Shown piece after piece: positions 44,956 through 53,687 of a stretch of 64,000 bases of DNA. Below the pieces are notes generated by a model. That model was not told where the DNA came from. It did not search any database and saw only the letters and a program-made list of their open reading frames with translations. The stretch covers positions 1 through 64,000 of the forward strand of contig NZ_ATAY01000015.1 in assembly GCF_000421965.1 (NCBI RefSeq). Direction: 5' to 3'. How positions within the stretch are numbered: position 1 is the stretch's first letter; the number at the start of each line of letters is the position of its first letter. Source of the stretch: Ruminiclostridium papyrosolvens C7 (lineage in GTDB: Bacteria; Bacillota; Clostridia; Acetivibrionales; DSM-1351). Made by a program: the position numbers and the translations under genes.

Positions 44956-47388
44956 TTACTTCTTATTAACAACAACGTTTTCTGCGTCTAAGTCTATCCT
45001 GATGCTGTCTCCGGCCTTAACCTTACCTTCCAGCATATCTTCCGCAAGCTTATCCTCCACCATGCTTTGTATTGCACGTCTTAAAGGCCTTGCTCCAAAC
45101 AGAGGGTCAAAGCCCTTTTGCGCCAGATAGCCCATAGCCTCTTCACTTACTTCCATTGTTATTTCATTAGCCTTTAGTCTCTTTACAAGAACATCAAGCA
45201 TAAGACGTACAATTTCTTTTATATTTTCCTTGGATAAGGGATGGAAAACGATTATATCGTCAATTCTGTTAAGGAACTCCGGCCTGAACATCTTTTTGAG
45301 CTCGCCCATTACATTGTTCTTCATATCTTCATAATTCTTTGCGCTCTCATCATTTGATGCTGAGAATCCAAGTCTCTTTGGCTCAGTAATGGTTCTTGCA
45401 CCTACATTCGAGGTCATGATTATAATGGTATTTCTGAAATCTACCACACGTCCCTGTGAATCAGTAAGTCTGCCATCTTCCAGTATCTGCAGCAGTATAT
45501 TGAAAATGTCAGGGTGTGCCTTCTCTATTTCATCAAACAGAAGTACTGAGTACGGCTTTCTTCTGACCCTTTCAGTAAGCTGTCCACCCTCGTCATAACC
45601 TACGTAACCCGGAGGTGAACCAACCAGTTTTGACACACTGTGCTTTTCCATGAACTCGGACATATCAACACGTATCATTGACTTTTCATCACCGAACATT
45701 GCTTCTGCCAATGCTTTGCAAAGTTCGGTCTTACCAACTCCCGTAGGGCCCATGAATATAAATGAGCCAACCGGTCTCTTCGGGTCTTTCAACCCTACAC
45801 GTCCTCTTCTGATTGCCTTTGATATGGATTTAACAGCCTCATCCTGGCCGATTACCCGCTTATGAAGAGTTTCTTCCATTTTTAGTAGTCTCTCGGATTC
45901 TTCCTCAGCAAGCCTCTTTACAGGTATCCCGGTCCAACTGGCAACAATATCAGCTATTTCGTCTTCTGTAACCGTATCCGTTTTTGTTTGATTCTTCTGG
46001 TGCCATTGATCCCTTATCTTATCTAGTTCATTTTTAAGCTTTTGTTCATCATCTCTTATTCTTGCTGCTTTTTCAAATTCCTGACACCTGATGGCATCTT
46101 CCTTCTCCTTACTTAGCTTTTCAACCCTCTCCTCCATTTCCTTTAAATCAGGTGGAGCAGTAAAGGTTTTGAGTCTTATTCTGGAAGCTGCCTCATCAAT
46201 TAAGTCAATAGCCTTATCCGGCAGGAATCTGTCTGTTATATATCTGTCCCCAAGCTTAACTGCAGCTTCGAGTGCATCATCCGTTATCTTTACTCTGTGG
46301 TGGGCCTCATATTTATCACGAACACCCTTTAATATTTCAACAGCCTCTTCCTTTGAAGGTTCTCCTACGGTTATAGGCTGAAATCTTCTTTCCAGAGCTG
46401 CATCCTTTTCAATGTGTTTTCTGTACTCATTTAAGGTTGTAGCACCGATAACCTGAATTTCACCTCTTGCAAGAGATGGTTTGAGTATGTTTGAGGCATC
46501 TATGGCACCTTCTGCTGCACCTGCACCTACAATAGTATGCAGCTCATCAATGAACAATATTACGTTTGCAGCCTTACGAATCTCTTCCATTGCCTTTTTA
46601 AGCCTGTCTTCAAACTCTCCCCTGTACTTTGCACCTGCAACCATTGAGGATAAATCAAGGGTAACAACTCTTTTGTCGCTTAAAATCTCAGGAATATTGC
46701 CTTCAACAATTTTTTGAGCCAGCCCTTCTGCAATAGCAGTCTTACCAACACCCGGCTCACCTATGAGACATGGGTTGTTTTTGGTTCTTCTGCTAAGAAT
46801 CTGAATAACTCTCTCTATTTCCTTGTCACGTCCTATAACAGGGTCAATTTTCCCATCCCTCGCCATATCTGTCAAATCTCTTCCAAACTGGTTCAGGGTA
46901 GGAGTATTTGAATTAGAACTGCTACTCTTAGCGGAACCGTTGGAGCCGGGAGATTCTTCGGTAAGAATTTTCACAAGTTCATTAAGAAGTTTTTGGGGAT
47001 CGACTCCCAAATCCATCATAATCCTGACTGCAACACTTTCTCCCTCTTTCATAATTCCAAGAAGAAGATGTTCTGTTCCAATGTATCCCTGTCCCATCCT
47101 TCTTGCTTCTTTAAAAGCAAGCTCAAGCACTCTTTTGGTTCTGGGAGTGAACCCCACAGGCTGTGTACCTTCAGCATCTCCTTTACCAATAAGTTCTTCG
47201 ATCTCCTTGAGAATTTTCTCCTCGGTTATTCCTTGACCCTGAAGTACTCTGGCTGCAACACCTGTTCCTTCTTTTACAAGTCCCAAGAGTATATGTTCAG
47301 TACCGACATAATTATGTCCCAAATCTACAGCAGCCTGCTGGGAAAATCCTATTGCCCTCTCTGCCTTTTCTGTAAAACGTTGATACAT
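44956..47388 (-). CDS. clpC: ClpC ATPase, protease/chaperone subunit
   Basis: An 810-aa Hsp100 ATPase that unfolds proteins for ClpP. Order: two N-terminal Clp repeats (1-145), AAA+ 1 with GEPGVGKTA, middle coiled coil with UVR motif ([14 protein letters not shown]), AAA+ 2 with GPTGVGKTE, and the C-terminal small domain. AGAGGTGAT five bases before ATG 47388 fixes the start. Last gene of ctsR-mcsA-mcsB-clpC and expected to be under CtsR control. Confidence 0.97.
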   Translation of the reverse strand: MYQRFTEKAERAIGFSQQAAVDLGHNYVGTEHILLGLVKEGTGVAARVLQGQGITEEKILKEIEELIGKGDAEGTQPVGFTPRTKRVLELAFKEARRMGQGYIGTEHLLLGIMKEGESVAVRIMMDLGVDPQKLLNELVKILTEESPGSNGSAKSSSSNSNTPTLNQFGRDLTDMARDGKIDPVIGRDKEIERVIQILSRRTKNNPCLIGEPGVGKTAIAEGLAQKIVEGNIPEILSDKRVVTLDLSSMVAGAKYRGEFEDRLKKAMEEIRKAANVILFIDELHTIVGAGAAEGAIDASNILKPSLARGEIQVIGATTLNEYRKHIEKDAALERRFQPITVGEPSKEEAVEILKGVRDKYEAHHRVKITDDALEAAVKLGDRYITDRFLPDKAIDLIDEAASRIRLKTFTAPPDLKEMEERVEKLSKEKEDAIRCQEFEKAARIRDDEQKLKNELDKIRDQWHQKNQTKTDTVTEDEIADIVASWTGIPVKRLAEEESERLLKMEETLHKRVIGQDEAVKSISKAIRRGRVGLKDPKRPVGSFIFMGPTGVGKTELCKALAEAMFGDEKSMIRVDMSEFMEKHSVSKLVGSPPGYVGYDEGGQLTERVRRKPYSVLLFDEIEKAHPDIFNILLQILEDGRLTDSQGRVVDFRNTIIIMTSNVGARTITEPKRLGFSASNDESAKNYEDMKNNVMGELKKMFRPEFLNRIDDIIVFHPLSKENIKEIVRLMLDVLVKRLKANEITMEVSEEAMGYLAQKGFDPLFGARPLRRAIQSMVEDKLAEDMLEGKVKAGDSIRIDLDAENVVVNKK

Positions 47389-47408
47389 CTTTATCACCTC
47401 TCGTATAC

Positions 47409-48431
47409 TTATTTTGTAATTTTTATTCTGATAAGTTCAGCCCTCTTTATATCTCTTTCGTCCTGTTCAAGGGGTTTACCTGACATTTTTTGAAGTGTTG
47501 CAGGCTGTGACAACACCATAGCTTCGTTAAGCGTCACTATATCTATATCATTAATTATTCCCATACTTACTCCAAGTCTTACATCAGAAAGGAGTTTGAA
47601 AGATTCTTGGGATGAAAGAATTCTTGCATTTTGAAGAATTCCATAAGACCTGAATATCCTGTCCTCAAATCTATTTATGTTTTTCTTATACAGCTGAAGT
47701 CTTAGTATCTTTTCTCTATCGATTATCTGCTTGCATATACCGTCAATACTGGCAATTGTTTCTTCTTCCTTTCTGCCCAGTGTCACCTGGTTTGAAACCT
47801 GAAACATATCTCCTACCGCTTCACTGTTCTCACCGTATATTCCCCGGACAGTTACACCGACCTTATTGCAACTTTCCAATATGGACTTCATATATCCTGT
47901 CATAACCAATGCAGGCAGGTGCAGCATTACTGATGCTCTCATCCCTGTACCGATATTTGTGGGACAGCTTGTAAGGTATCCATATTTGTCATCAAAGGCA
48001 TAGTCTGCTTTTTCAGCTATAAGGGAGTCAATTTCATCACATACCTTGTATGCCTTTTCCAGCTGTATCCCCGGAAAAATAGACTGAACACGTAAATGAT
48101 CCTCTTCATTTACCATTATGCTTATGTTTTCATTTTCATTTATGAATGCTCCGCTGTTTTCCTTGCTGTCAGCCAGTTCTGGACTGATAAGGTGTCTTTC
48201 CATCAGTGAAATTCTGTCTACCGGATGTAAAGTACTCATGTCTGCAAACATTAGCTTACCATAAACAGTAAACCCTGACATTATTTCCTGCATTCTTTTA
48301 ATTAAATCAGCTTGTTGCTTTGTATTCATTTTTGCTGAAAACGGGATATCGGCAAAATTTCTTGCCAGCCTTACTCTACTTGAAACTGCAATGTCAAATT
48401 CAGGGCCTTTTTCTGCAGGTATTTTACTCAT
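47409..48431 (-). CDS. mcsB: McsB protein arginine kinase
   Basis: A 340-aa guanidino-kinase-fold enzyme that phosphorylates arginines on proteins, marking them for ClpC-ClpP and inactivating CtsR. Typical blocks: [48 protein letters not shown], and [20 protein letters not shown]. Slightly shorter than the B. subtilis protein. Its ATG overlaps the mcsA stop (ATGA) and has GGAGGTGGG upstream. Confidence 0.96.
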   Translation of the reverse strand: MSKIPAEKGPEFDIAVSSRVRLARNFADIPFSAKMNTKQQADLIKRMQEIMSGFTVYGKLMFADMSTLHPVDRISLMERHLISPELADSKENSGAFINENENISIMVNEEDHLRVQSIFPGIQLEKAYKVCDEIDSLIAEKADYAFDDKYGYLTSCPTNIGTGMRASVMLHLPALVMTGYMKSILESCNKVGVTVRGIYGENSEAVGDMFQVSNQVTLGRKEEETIASIDGICKQIIDREKILRLQLYKKNINRFEDRIFRSYGILQNARILSSQESFKLLSDVRLGVSMGIINDIDIVTLNEAMVLSQPATLQKMSGKPLEQDERDIKRAELIRIKITK

Positions 48432-48916
48432 TGTCCCACCTCCAGACTTTTTATCCTGTCTCGGATTTTTGCAGCTTCTTCATATTTTTCATCTTTAATA
48501 GCCTCATTTAAAAGTTGTTTTAGCTTATCTATTTCATTGTTAATATTCACATTGCTGCTTACCCTTGCCGGAACCTTTCCGTGATGTTCTCCGTTTCCAT
48601 GAAGTCTTTTTACTATAGGATCCAGTTTATCTGCAAACGCCTTATAGCACTGGGTACAGCCCAGCCTTGATGTTTTCAGGAATTCATCATACTCCATCCC
48701 GCAATTCTTGCATTTAAGCTTTACAGCGGGTTCCTGTTTCAGTTGTGCCCCAAATAATCCGCTAATCAAATCATTAAATCCGAAAGGAGAAATAAAGTCC
48801 TGCTGGCTCATTTCCTGTGCACATTCTTCACAAAGGTATATATCCAACTTTGTGTTATTTTTAATCTGTGTAAAATGTACATTTGCAGTTCTCTGCTGAC
48901 AATTCTGGCAAAGCAT
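48428..48916 (-). CDS. mcsA: McsA activator of McsB
   Basis: A 162-aa zinc protein that stimulates the McsB kinase. Four CxxC pairs (CQNC at 3-6, CEEC, CKNC, CTQC) form two zinc sites in the N-terminal two thirds; the C-terminal UVR motif (IDKLKQLLNEAIKDEKYEEAAKIRDRI) mediates binding to partners. AGGAGG precedes ATG. Second gene of the CtsR operon. Confidence 0.95.
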   Translation of the reverse strand: MLCQNCQQRTANVHFTQIKNNTKLDIYLCEECAQEMSQQDFISPFGFNDLISGLFGAQLKQEPAVKLKCKNCGMEYDEFLKTSRLGCTQCYKAFADKLDPIVKRLHGNGEHHGKVPARVSSNVNINNEIDKLKQLLNEAIKDEKYEEAAKIRDRIKSLEVGQ

Positions 48917-48959
48917 AAAAATTACCTCCTAAAAAAACAATACCCTTAAATCTATATTC

Positions 48960-49418
48960 CTAAACCAGTAAGCTCATAATCATATTTTTTAGTAATGATG
49001 CCCTGATAATATCCCTGTCCGGCATGGGCAACCCGCCAAGAATCTTATCACTCACAGCGGCTTTCATCAAAAATCCTTCTCTTTCACTTATAACCTCATA
49101 ATCTACAAAATTGTTAACAAACACTTCTGCCGATTGCTGAGATATACTTGAGCCCATGGAGGATATAATATGCATCAGGTAGTTTCCCGGTATATTGACA
49201 TTAACACGTTTTATTTTTACATGTCCCCCACCGCCCCTTCGGCTCTCAACATAGTAGCCTCTGTCCACGGTAAATCTTGTTGATATTACATAGTTAATCT
49301 GAGACGGCACACAATTGAACTGGTTTGCTAGTTCATTACGTTGCAGTTCAATTGACCCGTTTGTATCCGCCATCATCTGCTTTATAAAAGCCTCAATCAA
49401 ATCACTTAAACTTGCCAC
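48960..49418 (-). CDS. ctsR: CtsR heat-shock repressor
   Basis: A 152-aa repressor of clp and related genes in Gram-positive bacteria. The N-terminal winged HTH reaches from LSDLIEAFIKQM to about residue 70, with the beta-wing RRGGGGHV whose glycines sense temperature. GTG start after AGAGGTGAT. A CtsR heptad repeat lies just upstream, so it regulates its own operon. Confidence 0.96.
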   Translation of the reverse strand: MASLSDLIEAFIKQMMADTNGSIELQRNELANQFNCVPSQINYVISTRFTVDRGYYVESRRGGGGHVKIKRVNVNIPGNYLMHIISSMGSSISQQSAEVFVNNFVDYEVISEREGFLMKAAVSDKILGGLPMPDRDIIRASLLKNMIMSLLV

Positions 49419-49442
49419 AACATCACCTCTATTTAAATTGAT

Positions 49443-49459
49443 TTTGACTTTCTTTGACT
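49443..49459 (-). promoter_or_regulatory. CtsR operator
   Basis: Minus strand AGTCAAA, GAA, AGTCAAA: exact match to the known (A/G)GTCAAA-NAN-(A/G)GTCAAA box. It sits 8 bases downstream of the -10 element, over the start of transcription. Confidence 0.93.
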
Positions 49460-49467
49460 TTAGTTAT

Positions 49468-49496
49468 AGTATAATACGAATTTTTACCTTGTTCAA
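49468..49496 (-). promoter_or_regulatory. sigma-A promoter of the ctsR operon
   Basis: Minus strand TTGAAC (49496-49491), 17-base spacer, TATACT (49473-49468). Confidence 0.85.
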
Positions 49497-49615
49497 TACT
49501 CTTACTAAAAAATTTTGAAAAAAATATCATTTTTACAATCGGCTTTCTGATAATATTATAATGCCTAACTGAATATATAATATTCTTTTGGTCAAATTGA
49601 AATAATTGCAAAAAA

Positions 49616-49654
49616 GGAGCCGTGCAATATTTAATAAACTATTGCGACAGCTCC
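49616..49654 (-). terminator. terminator after GGGtGRT gene
   Basis: GGAGC (49616-49620) with GCTCC (49650-49654) and an inner GCAATA/TATTGC stem; the minus strand continues with TTTTTTGC. Confidence 0.8.
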
Positions 49655-49691
49655 TATTATACCAGCTTTAAATTCTTAATTAATAAACCAA

Positions 49692-50690
49692 TTATTTTGC
49701 ACTTTCTTCAATAGCAACTGCTACTGCAACAGTCATACCAACCATTGGGTTGTTACCTGCGCCGATAAGACCCATCATTTCAACGTGAGCAGGAACTGAA
49801 GATGATCCGGCAAACTGAGCGTCTCCATGCATTCTACCCATTGAATCTGTCAAGCCGTATGAAGCAGGTCCTGCAGCCATATTGTCAGGATGCAATGTTC
49901 TTCCTGTTCCTCCGCCTGAAGCAACTGAGAAGTATGTCTTACCATTTTCATTTGCCCACTTCTTGTATGTACCTGCAACTAAGTGCTGGAATCTTGTTGG
50001 GTTAGTTGAGTTACCAGTGATTGATACGTCAACATTCTCATGCATCATGATTGCAACGCCTTCAAGAACGTCATTTGCACCATATACTCTAACCTTAGCC
50101 TTGTCGCCGTTTGAATAAGCTTTGGTTCTAACAACGTTAAGAGTGTTTGTTGAAAAATCATAATCAGTTTCAACATATGTAAATCCGTTGATTCTTGAAA
50201 TAATAAATGCTGCATCCTTACCAAGACCATTCAATATAACCTGAAGTGGTTCTTTTCTAACCTTGTTAGCTGTTTTAGCTATACCAATAGCGCCTTCAGC
50301 AGCTGCAAAGGATTCGTGTCCTGCCAGGAAGCAGAAGCATTTAGTTTCTTCTTTAAGAAGCATTGCAGCAAGATTTCCGTGGCCTAAACCAACTTTTCTT
50401 GATTCTGCAACTGAACCTGGGATACAGAATGCCTGTAATCCGATACCGATTGCTTCAGCAGCTTGAGAAGCGTTTGTTATACCCTTCTTAAGTGCAACAC
50501 CACAACCGAGAGTGTATGCCCATACTGCATTTTCAAACGCGATTGGCTGTATACCTCTAACGATTGAGTCTACATCTATTCCTTTTGAAGTACAGAAGTC
50601 CTTTACTTCTTCAAGGCTCTTAAAGCCATACTCAGCTAAACATTTTTCTATTTGAGCTATTCTTCTTTCATAACCTTCAAATCTAACCAC
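49692..50690 (-). CDS. GGGtGRT protein
   Basis: A 332-aa member of the family named after its motif, visible as SGGGTGRTLHPDN near residue 270. It is found in anaerobic Firmicutes next to an IscU-like scaffold, as here (21-base gap), which suggests an iron-sulfur or related cofactor role; the biochemical function is not known. GAGGTGA five bases before GTG 50690 decides the start; the GTG three codons earlier overlaps the site. Confidence 0.9.
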   Translation of the reverse strand: MVRFEGYERRIAQIEKCLAEYGFKSLEEVKDFCTSKGIDVDSIVRGIQPIAFENAVWAYTLGCGVALKKGITNASQAAEAIGIGLQAFCIPGSVAESRKVGLGHGNLAAMLLKEETKCFCFLAGHESFAAAEGAIGIAKTANKVRKEPLQVILNGLGKDAAFIISRINGFTYVETDYDFSTNTLNVVRTKAYSNGDKAKVRVYGANDVLEGVAIMMHENVDVSITGNSTNPTRFQHLVAGTYKKWANENGKTYFSVASGGGTGRTLHPDNMAAGPASYGLTDSMGRMHGDAQFAGSSSVPAHVEMMGLIGAGNNPMVGMTVAVAVAIEESAK

Positions 50691-50711
50691 AGTATTCACC
50701 TCTCTCTTTAA

Positions 50712-51404
50712 TTATTCGTGTCTAGGATCTATTACTTTAACTGCTTCAGCAAATCTGCCGTAAGTGCCTATATTCTTTTCATAAGCTTCCTTAGGATCTA
50801 CGCCCTTCTTTATTGCATCAAGCATCTTTCCGAGTGATACGAACTTGTAACCGATAACTTCGTCATCAGCATCAAGACCTATGTTCAATATGTAACCCTC
50901 AGCCATTTCAAGGTATCTAACACCCTTAGCATTAGTAGCAAATATTGTACCAACCTGTGAACGTAAACCTTTACCAAGGTCTTCAAGTCCCGCACCGATT
51001 GGAAGACCGCCTTCTGAGAAAGCAGACTGTGTTCTACCATATGCCAACTGCTTGAATATTTCTCTCATAGCAACGTTTATAGCGTCGCAAACCAAGTCAG
51101 TATTTAGACATTCAAGAATAGTTTTTCCTTGAAGAATTTCAGCCGCCATAGCTGCTGAGTGAGTCATACCTGAGCAACCAAGTGTTTCAACAAGAGCTTC
51201 TTCAACTATACCTTCTTTAACGTTCAATGTGAGCTTACAGCATCCCTGCTGAGGTGCACACCAACCAATACCATGTGACAAACCTGATATATCGCTGATT
51301 TCTTTAGCTTTTACCCACTTACCTTCTTCAGGAATTGGAGCAGGACCATGATGCGGCCCCTTCTTTACAACACACATATTTTCAACTTCATGTGAGTAAT
51401 TCAT
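50712..51404 (-). CDS. IscU/NifU-like iron-sulfur scaffold protein
   Basis: A 230-aa scaffold-like protein with LGCSGMTHSAAMAAEIL (conserved Cys), WCAPQQGCCKLTL and LVCDAINVAM, giving three Cys positions fitting cluster binding. About 80 residues longer than a standard IscU, with an N-terminal extension and a C-terminal block (GYKFVSLGKMLDAIKKG). AAGGGGG before ATG. Operon with the GGGtGRT gene. Confidence 0.87.
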   Translation of the reverse strand: MNYSHEVENMCVVKKGPHHGPAPIPEEGKWVKAKEISDISGLSHGIGWCAPQQGCCKLTLNVKEGIVEEALVETLGCSGMTHSAAMAAEILQGKTILECLNTDLVCDAINVAMREIFKQLAYGRTQSAFSEGGLPIGAGLEDLGKGLRSQVGTIFATNAKGVRYLEMAEGYILNIGLDADDEVIGYKFVSLGKMLDAIKKGVDPKEAYEKNIGTYGRFAEAVKVIDPRHE

Positions 51405-51519
51405 TTGACTTCCCCCTTCGCATAACTATTTGAAATTTTATTCATAGCTTTATTGAGTTTGAGGCTATTACCTCGATTTTATGTACTTCTGTTTCTACAT
51501 ACAGAGAAGCAAAACAAAA

Positions 51520-51554
51520 GCTGGTATTGGAATATAAATATTCAAAATACCAGC
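51520..51554. terminator. terminator after fprA region
   Basis: GCTGGTATT (51520-51528) pairs with AATACCAGC (51546-51554). It lies between fprA and the scaffold gene; only a weak T-rich tail follows. Confidence 0.55.
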
Positions 51555-51629
51555 ATTTATTATAACATATTTATGATAGTTGTAAGTAGCATTTTGTTAA
51601 AAAAAACACGAAAAATCTACTTTATAATC

Positions 51630-52820
51630 TTATTTTGCTTTAAGCTGTCTAGCAATGTTACGCCCCATTTCGACACACTGCTCAACTTCCGGCCCGGACA
51701 TTTTGTATCTGAAGCCCAATGGTTCTGCACAAATTGTCAAACCGGCATCTCCAAGATCCTTGCTTATCTTCTTATGTGCCTCACCGCTCCAGCCATATGC
51801 TCCGAATCCCGCAGCAAGCTTATTCTTAATTTTCAAGGACTTAATTTCCTCCAACAAAGCTGCTATTGGTCTTGTAACTGTATTGTTAACCGTACAGCTT
51901 CCTATGAGGACGGCATTTGCCTTAAAAATCTCAACATTCAGGTCACTCTTATCTCTTGTAGCAGCATTGATTATCCTATAGCTTACTCCTTCTTCTTCAA
52001 AGCCTCGTCCTATTGCTTCTGCCATGGCTCTGGTGGTATGGTACATTGTATCGTAAATAATTGCTGCATAGCCTTCATTATAGTTGGGGTCAGCCCACTC
52101 ATCATACTTCTTGATAATCTGGGCCGGGTTATCTCTCCAAATAACCCCATGACTAGGCGCAATCATGTCAATATCAAGATTTAAAGAAGATATTTGCTCT
52201 ATCTTCTTCTTTATTAGGGGTCTGAAAGGAGTAAGAATATTTGCATAGTACTTTATTGCTTCCTGATAAAGTTCACAGGTATCAACTTGGTCATTAAACA
52301 TATCAGTCCCGCAATAGTGCTGACCAAAAGCATCATTGGATATAACCAGTTTCGCACCTTCAACATACTCAAGCATACTGTCAGGCCAGTGAATCATCTG
52401 CATGTCAACAAATTTCAGCTTATATTCTCCCAAGTCCAGAGTATCTCCAGTTTTAACTATATTAAAATTCCAATCTTTTTCGAAATACTTTTTAATGATT
52501 TCGGAACCGTTTTTTGTACAGTATATAGGAGTATTGGGAATTTTGCTCATCAAAAGCCCAAGGCTTCCGCCATGGTCCGGCTCAACGTGGTTAATAACAA
52601 TTGCATCTATATTTGACAGTCCTACACTCTTGTCCAGATCCTCTACAAATTGTTCCTTGTATGGGTCCCACACAGTATCAATAAGTACTGTCTTCTTATC
52701 TCTTATAATATATGAATTATATGAAGATCCCCTGTGGGTTGAAAGTTCATGTCCGTGAAAAACACTTAGTCCCCAGTCTCTTATTCCGCACCAGTATATA
52801 TTCTTCTTTATTTCTATCAT
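51630..52820 (-). CDS. fprA: FprA, flavodiiron protein (A-type flavoprotein)
   Basis: A 396-aa flavodiiron protein that reduces O2 to water (or NO) in anaerobes. The diiron ligands are visible in HVEPDH (H78, E80, D82, H83) in the beta-lactamase-like half, and the C-terminal flavodoxin domain (about 250-396) has YDTMYHTTRAMA for FMN binding. AAGGACGG lies 11 bases before ATG. It should take electrons from rubredoxin or a similar donor; none is encoded nearby. Confidence 0.95.
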   Translation of the reverse strand: MIEIKKNIYWCGIRDWGLSVFHGHELSTHRGSSYNSYIIRDKKTVLIDTVWDPYKEQFVEDLDKSVGLSNIDAIVINHVEPDHGGSLGLLMSKIPNTPIYCTKNGSEIIKKYFEKDWNFNIVKTGDTLDLGEYKLKFVDMQMIHWPDSMLEYVEGAKLVISNDAFGQHYCGTDMFNDQVDTCELYQEAIKYYANILTPFRPLIKKKIEQISSLNLDIDMIAPSHGVIWRDNPAQIIKKYDEWADPNYNEGYAAIIYDTMYHTTRAMAEAIGRGFEEEGVSYRIINAATRDKSDLNVEIFKANAVLIGSCTVNNTVTRPIAALLEEIKSLKIKNKLAAGFGAYGWSGEAHKKISKDLGDAGLTICAEPLGFRYKMSGPEVEQCVEMGRNIARQLKAK

Positions 52821-52971
52821 TTATTTTTTTACCGTCCTTTCATATAATTTCAAGTTTATCATTTACTTATCCATTGAGAATAATACTTTAATATTATATA
52901 CCCTCATCCAAACTTGTTAAACACTTTATCTATAAATACCTAAAAGGATATTTAAGGCTAATTTTAACACA

Positions 52972-53022
52972 AAAAGCCCCGGGAGACTCATTTGAATTTA
53001 AGAAGAGTCTTCCGGGGCTTTT
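52972..53022. terminator. terminator of sugar operon
   Basis: AAAAGCCCCGGGAGACTC (52972-52989) and GAGTCTTCCGGGGCTTTT (53005-53022) pair over 18 positions with one mismatch. Ends the operon running from the ABC binding protein to the isomerase. Confidence 0.92.
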
Positions 53023-53043
53023 CCTGCCCGCTATCAAATAATA

Positions 53044-53589
53044 CTATTTTTCTACTTCAGGGATTCTTTTTATCCTTTTATCCGAAAAAATATCTGATGA
53101 GTCATCTGAATTTGTAGAAAACTCAGATATGATTGCGCCATCATCACCTGCCTGAAACCAGTGAAGAGTGTTTGGATAAAGAGTATACTGCTCTCCGGGA
53201 CTCAATATTATTTCATGCCATACAGTGTAGTACCCTTCACTTCCTGCGGGCACTTTACAATGAATCTCTTTAGACTTTTCACCTTCAACATAAAGGTAAA
53301 CCTTTCCACTTCTGCATCTGAAAGTCTCCTCTTTACCGGGGTTACCATTTCTGTCAGGATGCCTGTGCTCAGGACATGTCTGGCGTGGGAAAAGAACCAT
53401 TTCCTTTGCACACACTCTGTCAGTATTAACAAAAGTTATTAATTGAAGACCAGTCTGTTTTAAATCATTCAATCCAAAATCAGCAACCTCTATACGTTTC
53501 TTCTCATCATCTGTCAGAACTATTGACGCGTTTTCAAAAAAAGCCAGGGTAGCCTCTACTACCTTGCTGAATTCCTGCTTACTCAACAT
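53044..53589 (-). CDS. D-lyxose isomerase-like sugar isomerase
   Basis: A 181-aa cupin of the D-lyxose ketol-isomerase family (D-lyxose to D-xylulose, also D-mannose to D-fructose). Metal ligands appear in CPEHRHPDRNGNPGKEETF (His, His, Glu) and TLYPNTLHWF (His). It is shorter than many members (about 225 aa), so the specificity is uncertain. AAGGGATG lies 8 bases before ATG. Last gene of the sugar locus. Confidence 0.85.
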   Translation of the reverse strand: MLSKQEFSKVVEATLAFFENASIVLTDDEKKRIEVADFGLNDLKQTGLQLITFVNTDRVCAKEMVLFPRQTCPEHRHPDRNGNPGKEETFRCRSGKVYLYVEGEKSKEIHCKVPAGSEGYYTVWHEIILSPGEQYTLYPNTLHWFQAGDDGAIISEFSTNSDDSSDIFSDKRIKRIPEVEK

Positions 53590-53687
53590 AAATTATTCAT
53601 CCCTTTTCTTAAACAGACACTCATCAAACCGGAGCTCAGATAAAGACGGTTTAAGAAGCGTTGTATTGTTTTATATAATTATAACTA

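Noticed and set aside
46823..47493. Open frames on the plus strand of 137 and 166 codons
   Set aside because: Antisense shadows of clpC and mcsB; no start signals and no family resemblance.
51453..52184. Long open frame of 243 codons on the plus strand
   Set aside because: It runs antisense to the end of fprA, has no ribosome site at a sensible start and reads as a composition shadow of the real gene.
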